NCBI GenBank assembly: GCA_045120955.1
Contig: JBGVFH010000034.1
Location: 1 to 25,742, forward strand
Direction of reading: 5' to 3'
Source of the DNA: JAZMZS01 sp045120955
GTDB taxonomy: Bacteria > Bacillota > Clostridia > Oscillospirales > CAG-272
Length of the DNA stretch: 25,742 bases
Shown here: piece after piece, positions 22,301 to 25,742 of the stretch
Numbering within the stretch: position 1 is the first letter of the stretch
How the letters are laid out: each line of letters begins with the position of its first letter
Notes under the pieces: model-generated
Told to the model about the DNA's origin: nothing
Seen by the model: the letters and a program-made list of their open reading frames with translations, nothing else
Databases searched by the model: none
Program-made: the position numbers and the translations under genes

Positions 22301-25046
22301 GTATCAAGCTTGCCGCACCGTCCTTGAATGTGACGGTACTGTAGATCTCTGTGCCTGATTCGCTTACAAACAAGGTCTGGTATGTGCCGTTTTCGCTCTT
22401 GTCCTCGCTTGTAACTGTGAATTCAAAATTGGTATTAGTACCCGGAACGACGGCTTCTACCTGCTTTGATATCTTTATTCCTCGAGCGGGAGAAACTGTT
22501 ATTTTTCCGTTATTTCCGAGGATCGCATCAATGTAGTAGTGCTCGGCATCGTTTGAGTCTGTGTATGCAAGCTCAATGGTGGGATATCCAGAATACGAGA
22601 TGGTTTTGGTGTTGTTGCTTGTTTTCTCGGTTGTATTCAAACGTGCGGAGGGAAGTACGGTGCCCTTGGGAATATACCAGCTGTTGTTGTCGTCTCTTTT
22701 CACCGCTTTTGCGATAGCCTCAGCATAAATAAGGTCGTAGTGTACCTCCTGCTCTGCTGCACCCGTAGCTTTGTCGGTTATTTTAAATACAGAGTGTGCA
22801 CGGTAGTAATCGCCGTCGGGGAGGGTGGTGCCTGTGTACAGCTTGTAGCTTGTACCGTCTTTTACATATATGGGTGCATCCTGAGTGTAGTAGAAACGCT
22901 CGTTTTCAAACGAAGGCTCAAAGTAGGAGACGGTATTTACCTGCTCGAGATAGTAGATGTCGTTATTGAAAGCATCGAGGTCCCATTGGTTTGTGTAGAA
23001 GGTATATGTTCCGTCTGCGTTTTTGTAAGCATAGTCGCTCGATACCTTCTCTGTTATGTTAAAGGGGGTAATGTCGTCTCTTACGCCGATCTCATATACA
23101 AGGCGTATAGGTGTCTTGTCGTCTATTTCTATCTTGATGTCCGTAGCGTCGTCAAGGCTCGTTCCCTTAAAGGAAACGTTGTAGGATATGACGGGTATCA
23201 GAGATGCGGGTACGTTCCATTTTACTGTGCAGCTGCCGTCCTCTATTGAAGTGAGGACTCGAATGGTAACGTACATCATATCACTTACCTTGTGTCCGTC
23301 AACGACGTCTCCGAGCATACCGTATGACTTTACCGTGTATACAGCACCTGTGGGCTTGTCAGCGGAGGTATGTCCCTCATGCCAAAAACCTAAGTATTTG
23401 CCGTCTTTGTCCGCATACCAGCCGATATAGTTTGAATATCCGCTGTCGCTGTAGCTGAGCTGTCCGTATTCATAGGCAAGATGTACAAGGTCTCGTGTAT
23501 CTTCGGTGGAGGTTATTCCGAGACGCTCCTTTACCGACCAGATAAAGTTGTCGCCGAGCTCTGTAGGAGTATCGGCCGTACCAAAGTCACCGCCGCCGTC
23601 AACAAAGTTTTTCGCAAGCCTTTCTCCTGTATAGAGAGTATCACCGAGGATAATACCCTTTACATCCTTTACATCCATGTAAAGACCGAGCCTGTCGATA
23701 AACTCAATATATCCGTCAAGATCAACATCGCCGTTTTCTATGAGAGTAGGGAAGTACAGCGATTGAATGATGATCTGCTGTACTATGCTGTCAAAAGCAC
23801 TGATAAGACCTGCAGCATCGTTTGCAGGGAAATACTCATCTACATATAACTGATCTTCGACTGCCATATTGCGTGTGACGGAGATCTGTGTTGTTATGGC
23901 GAGCTTTTCGCTTTCTTGAAGCTTCAAAAACGATGTCCAGTCGTCATTTATCCCTTTTGATGATTTTTGGGGGTCGAGCACAGCAAGTGCGTTGGTGTCG
24001 GTGGAGACTCCGAGTCCGAGAGTATAGAAAAGTGCATCATTATCATAGTGTTCGGCTACCTTGGATTTTGCATAAGATGCCGTCAGCTGAGTAAGGAATA
24101 CCATTTCATCCGTGGTGGACGTTCCGTTTCCTATGTGGGAGGATCCGACATTATCGTATGAGGAAGTAGCTGCGGTCGGTGCTCCGTCACTCATCAGAAC
24201 GATGATGGGGATGCGCTTTGTTCCTGCTTGAAGACCGCTACTGATAGTTGTGTCAGTTACGGCGAGCAGCTGCTCCATTGCCTGATATACGCCGTTTTGT
24301 ATATATGTACCGCCGATTACGTCGTCTTTGTTTTGAGCAACAGTGCTGTTTTCTGAGTTTACAACGCTGCTGTTGACGCTGACTGAGTATGTTGCGCTCG
24401 TTGTGTTGCCTTTGTCACCCTTATTGCCTTTGTTGCCTTTGCCGCCTTCATCGTTGTCATCGGTGCTGTTGGTAACAAGAACAAGATATTGACCGTTTTC
24501 GTGTGTGTATCTGTCAAGCGGCAAAAGCACGGATGCGGTGCTTGTGTCTGAGTTGCCGCTGACCGCATTACCTGAATACAGAACTACACCGACACGGTTA
24601 TAGTAGTTTGTCTGTTGCAGAGTGGTGATGGCGTTGTTTGTTGCTGTGACCATAGCCTGTACTTCTTCGCTGGACATTGAGCCCGAGATGTCGAGTACGA
24701 GCATTGTGTCTGTCGGAAGGTTTGAATATCCGACAATGGACTTGTTCGATGCTATGGTTGAAAGAGCAACGAGAAAGTTGTTTGACGGGTCATTCATGCT
24801 GACAAGACCGTTGAACGCATCTGCGCTTGTAAATACGGACTTGTCAGACCATACACCGCCTGCCATGGCGGTGCTGAGAACGTCCGAGCCATAGATTTTT
24901 TTATAGTTGTCCATGGTCGATGGGTCAACTATGCGTGAGTCGGTAGTTTCCGCTGCCAAAGTTATACCGAGGCTTGATATTCCCGATATAAGTATCGCTA
25001 CTGTGAGAAATACCGACATGATTCTTTTGTACATTTTGTTCTTCAT
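19323..25046 (-). CDS. Giant sortase-anchored surface protein: vWA domain plus six FctA/Spy0128-like isopeptide domains
   Basis: A 1907-residue cell-wall protein. Signal peptide at 1-32. The von Willebrand A domain (about 112-425) has the metal site DISGS (Asp119, Ser121, Ser123) and Asp287 in LMSDGAP. It carries a Gly-Asn-Lys-rich insert at 201-214. About 430-850 is an unassigned beta-rich region, and two SpaA/Cna-B-like domains follow (about 855-972 and 979-1095). Six domains of about 125 residues resemble the Spy0128/FctA pilin fold (1099-1234, 1236-1365, 1366-1493, 1494-1618, 1619-1745, 1746-1868). Each keeps a Lys near its start, a Glu in the middle and an Asn at its end (for example Lys1376, Glu1435, Asn1487), the set that forms internal isopeptide bonds. 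The end has VPYTG (1870-1874), a membrane helix and KKRKNN. AAGGAAG precedes the ATG. I see no YPKN pilin motif and no sortase gene in the window. Likely an adhesin or pilus-tip protein. Confidence 0.9.
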   Translation of the reverse strand: MKNKMYKRIMSVFLTVAILISGISSLGITLAAETTDSRIVDPSTMDNYKKIYGSDVLSTAMAGGVWSDKSVFTSADAFNGLVSMNDPSNNFLVALSTIASNKSIVGYSNLPTDTMLVLDISGSMSSEEVQAMVTATNNAITTLQQTNYYNRVGVVLYSGNAVSGNSDTSTASVLLPLDRYTHENGQYLVLVTNSTDDNDEGGKGNKGNKGDKGNTTSATYSVSVNSSVVNSENSTVAQNKDDVIGGTYIQNGVYQAMEQLLAVTDTTISSGLQAGTKRIPIIVLMSDGAPTAATSSYDNVGSSHIGNGTSTTDEMVFLTQLTASYAKSKVAEHYDNDALFYTLGLGVSTDTNALAVLDPQKSSKGINDDWTSFLKLQESEKLAITTQISVTRNMAVEDQLYVDEYFPANDAAGLISAFDSIVQQIIIQSLYFPTLIENGDVDLDGYIEFIDRLGLYMDVKDVKGIILGDTLYTGERLAKNFVDGGGDFGTADTPTELGDNFIWSVKERLGITSTEDTRDLVHLAYEYGQLSYSDSGYSNYIGWYADKDGKYLGFWHEGHTSADKPTGAVYTVKSYGMLGDVVDGHKVSDMMYVTIRVLTSIEDGSCTVKWNVPASLIPVISYNVSFKGTSLDDATDIKIEIDDKTPIRLVYEIGVRDDITPFNITEKVSSDYAYKNADGTYTFYTNQWDLDAFNNDIYYLEQVNTVSYFEPSFENERFYYTQDAPIYVKDGTSYKLYTGTTLPDGDYYRAHSVFKITDKATGAAEQEVHYDLIYAEAIAKAVKRDDNNSWYIPKGTVLPSARLNTTEKTSNNTKTISYSGYPTIELAYTDSNDAEHYYIDAILGNNGKITVSPARGIKISKQVEAVVPGTNTNFEFTVTSEDKSENGTYQTLFVSESGTEIYSTVTFKDGAASLILRPDQSIYIVGLPTGVKFTVSEHAHPNYTIKTINGNDADDITFTIENNVIHESAFVNRPIGHGALIVSKKVEHPFGSDYTEHQNKSFTFEVDLGVGNANKSFTVVTSAGSEQKTTDGNGIFTISLKHGESAAVEDIPENTKVTVTEKDIPAGFSAESTSLSATIDSASDTVLNFTNTYSPAKVSPVNITLTGEKSLTGRQWLDTDSFTFTLQRLDGASWVDIAQTTVNAKNHNFDFTSAMQKETYLATGTYFYRLSEVEGSIGGVSYDTAHRYFDVVVSDDDMDGKLEIKSVVQSNGTTVTQLNSTWNISANVGNTYEPKGEATVSIDITKYVENNTSTEISKAGFVFGLYNQNTLVTTSKPTDTNGKTQISLTFPARSNGENIVYTLKEIIPDEPISGMNYTSKTYTLKIEIIDNLDGTVSAVIYDSENVPATKDNSFEASFVNEYKPKSTVVNIDGTKKLDGRELNANEFEFELYETEDDFVTEGKTPETVKNNEAGYFSFEQKQYTTTGTHYYVVKEKKGTLANVYYDETAYNITVVITDDNGVLVPTVTIVEVDGDEKTPTSSISFVNTYTPDPTTATISGKKELEGRELSADEFTFDIFNADVDFTVLGEAFDTANNAADGTFSFGSITYTKAGTYHYVVRENATAALGGITYDKSVYHVTVTVTDDGNGTLTATVAYADSSNIASDIVFKNTYTAKETYVELGGTKVLEGRELLLGEFKFDIYEADESYNKTGTPIRSTENLADGRFNFDRITYTDDGIYRYVMVEDSTDAEDRVTYDTVVYKLTVTVEDDGKGNLTADVKLEKAEDSSEVSEVVFNNIYTPRPDDITVDFNIKKTVKNTGDSKIGPQGFEFELLDTKTNESIYVRSDENGNAKFTLSFTEDDIGNTYTYKLTEVDGKMTDVTYSDAQYLVSVSVTLGDDNKLVAKATVNGTEQANVVAEFENIYDYHVPYTGDDSNLTMWLAVLFTSGMLLFSTVIFSKKRKNNL
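24405..24446 (-). repeat. Short Gly-x-Lys tandem repeat inside the vWA domain
   Basis: Residues 201-214 read GGKGNKGNKGDKGN, about five Gly-x-x triplets, encoded by 9-base units that differ only in third-position and a few other bases. It lies between acidic DDNDE and a Thr/Ser-rich stretch, probably in a surface loop of the domain. Unit gain or loss would keep the frame. Confidence 0.7.
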
Positions 25047-25077
25047 TTTTTCTTCCTTTCGTGTTTTTGCAAAACCT

Positions 25078-25386
25078 TTATGTGATATGAGATATTATGT
25101 TTTTTTCGTTTGAGCATACGCCAACGAGGTCTCCTTGTTTTTCTGTTAGGAAAAACGCACATGAGCCGCAATCTTCACATCGTCGTTGTTCAAAAAATCT
25201 GTTTTTTGAATGTGGACAGGCGCTTTGCATGGCGGTGATCCACATTCTGCCTTTTGGGGTGTATCTCGGTTGCTCTTCAAAGTCGGGGTACTCTCCGCAG
25301 TATTTGTCAAAGGTATCGTCGTATCTGAAGAGCACATCGCATATATCATCATCAAAACAGAATGTGCGTGTTATCGTCTTTTTCAC
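25078..25386 (-). CDS. Small Cys-rich protein of unknown function, GTG start
   Basis: A 102-residue acidic protein with eight cysteines and no signal peptide. The C-terminal third has a C-x2-C-x2-C group (RCEDCGSCAFF) with a further Cys in GVCSNEK, which looks like a metal or iron-sulfur site. The middle has a YPDFEEQPRYTPKGRMW block. An upstream ATG at 25404 would add six residues, but it has no ribosome binding site. The GTG at 25386 has AAGGAG eight bases upstream and is chosen. The stop lies 31 bases before the giant surface-protein gene, with no terminator between, so they may be co-transcribed. It looks like a conserved small protein of gut Firmicutes (impression from memory), with no known role. 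Confidence 0.68.
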   Translation of the reverse strand: MKKTITRTFCFDDDICDVLFRYDDTFDKYCGEYPDFEEQPRYTPKGRMWITAMQSACPHSKNRFFEQRRCEDCGSCAFFLTEKQGDLVGVCSNEKNIISHIT

Positions 25387-25742
25387 CGATGTATCTCCTT
25401 CCATGTTTTATCTTACGCCAATATTTTACATTGAAAAATCGATTTTTATAATGTATTTTTTAATTATTAAAAGTGCAATTTTTTCTTTTAAAAATTCATG
25501 GGCAAGGTAAATGAAACGAGTTTTTTTAGGCAAAAAGGCAAAAAACGCATTGGATGTATCAAATGGTTATTATATAGCGCACATCTCATTGCGCAAGCGA
25601 AACATTGATAAATTTTAGACAATGTTTCGCAAAAAAACTCACTCGGAATTTAAATGTAAAAATCCGAGTAACGGGGAGAGTTTTGGCTTTTTTGCTGTGA
25701 TGCATGATATGTTTTTAAATATACCTTCAAAATTAGGGAAGC
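25387..25742. other. AT-rich non-coding end region with several hairpins
   Basis: No convincing gene is present. The part next to the Cys-rich gene should hold its promoter; on the minus strand TTGCAC with a weak TACATT 17 bases on is the best pair I find. Further right there are inverted repeats: GCGCA/TGCGC (25577-25594); GCGAAACATTG/CAATGTTTCGC (25597-25607 and 25620-25630); and ACTCGGA/TCCGAGT (25641-25647 and 25663-25669) nested in AAAACTC/GAGTTTT (25634-25640 and 25678-25684). A T-rich stretch follows (25681-25700). This could be a structured RNA or the end of a transcript from beyond the window. Confidence 0.45.

Noticed and set aside
25097..25510. Plus-strand open frame of 137 codons opposite the Cys-rich gene
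   Set aside because: The minus-strand frame has a strong ribosome binding site and patterned cysteines; the plus frame has neither and runs into AT-rich non-coding DNA.
1..25742. CRISPR arrays, insertion sequences, phage genes or rRNA
   Set aside because: No regularly spaced repeats with spacers, no transposase or integrase-like protein and no rRNA-like sequence were seen.

Overview
The window looks like chromosome from a low-to-mid GC Gram-positive gut Clostridium relative, probably Oscillospiraceae/Ruminococcaceae. The evidence is a short-form HisG with a separate HisZ, a FabK-type fatty acid operon in the order usual for Firmicutes, strong sigma-A promoters and Shine-Dalgarno sites, and a very large cell-wall protein with a sortase signal. 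The family placement is inference; the genes themselves are clear.

Region by region. (1) 1-3406, minus strand: a histidine operon led by a TrpR-family regulator, in the order yerC-hisZ-hisG-hisD-(hisC start), with overlapping or touching genes and one consensus promoter. (2) 3541-4642: tRNA-Gln(UUG) with its own promoter and terminator; a small lipoprotein gene that appears frameshifted; a 23-bp perfect terminator stem; one copy of an intergenic repeat; and an unusual array of four GGAAC boxes spaced exactly 11 bp apart, just upstream of the fatty acid operon. (3) 4643-14166, plus strand: acpP-fabK-fabD-fabG-fabF-accB-fabZ-accC-accD-accA followed by an AMP-forming acyl-CoA synthetase. The set covers malonyl-CoA supply, malonyl transfer and the whole elongation cycle. 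The initiating synthase fabH and a fabT/fapR-type regulator are not in the window. AccC and AccD each carry a small local oddity. (4) 14373-16388: a soluble regulator with about four PAS-like domains and a C-terminal OmpR/SARP-type winged helix. (5) 16515-17806, minus: a two-gene unit of a small radical SAM protein and a Cys-rich membrane-anchored protein, divergent from (6) a secreted single-pass protein at 18011-19042 whose promoter sits inside a 9-bp-arm dyad. (7) 19113-19322: terminators and a second copy of the intergenic repeat. (8) 19323-25386, minus: a small Cys-rich protein and a 1907-residue surface protein (vWA domain, six Spy0128/FctA-like isopeptide domains, VPYTG anchor). (9) 25387-25742: AT-rich, with several nested hairpins and no convincing gene.

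The best candidates for something undescribed are the radical SAM plus Cys-rich pair, the GGAAC array in front of the fatty acid operon, and the repeat pair at 4373 and 19156, whose central stem is kept by compensating changes.
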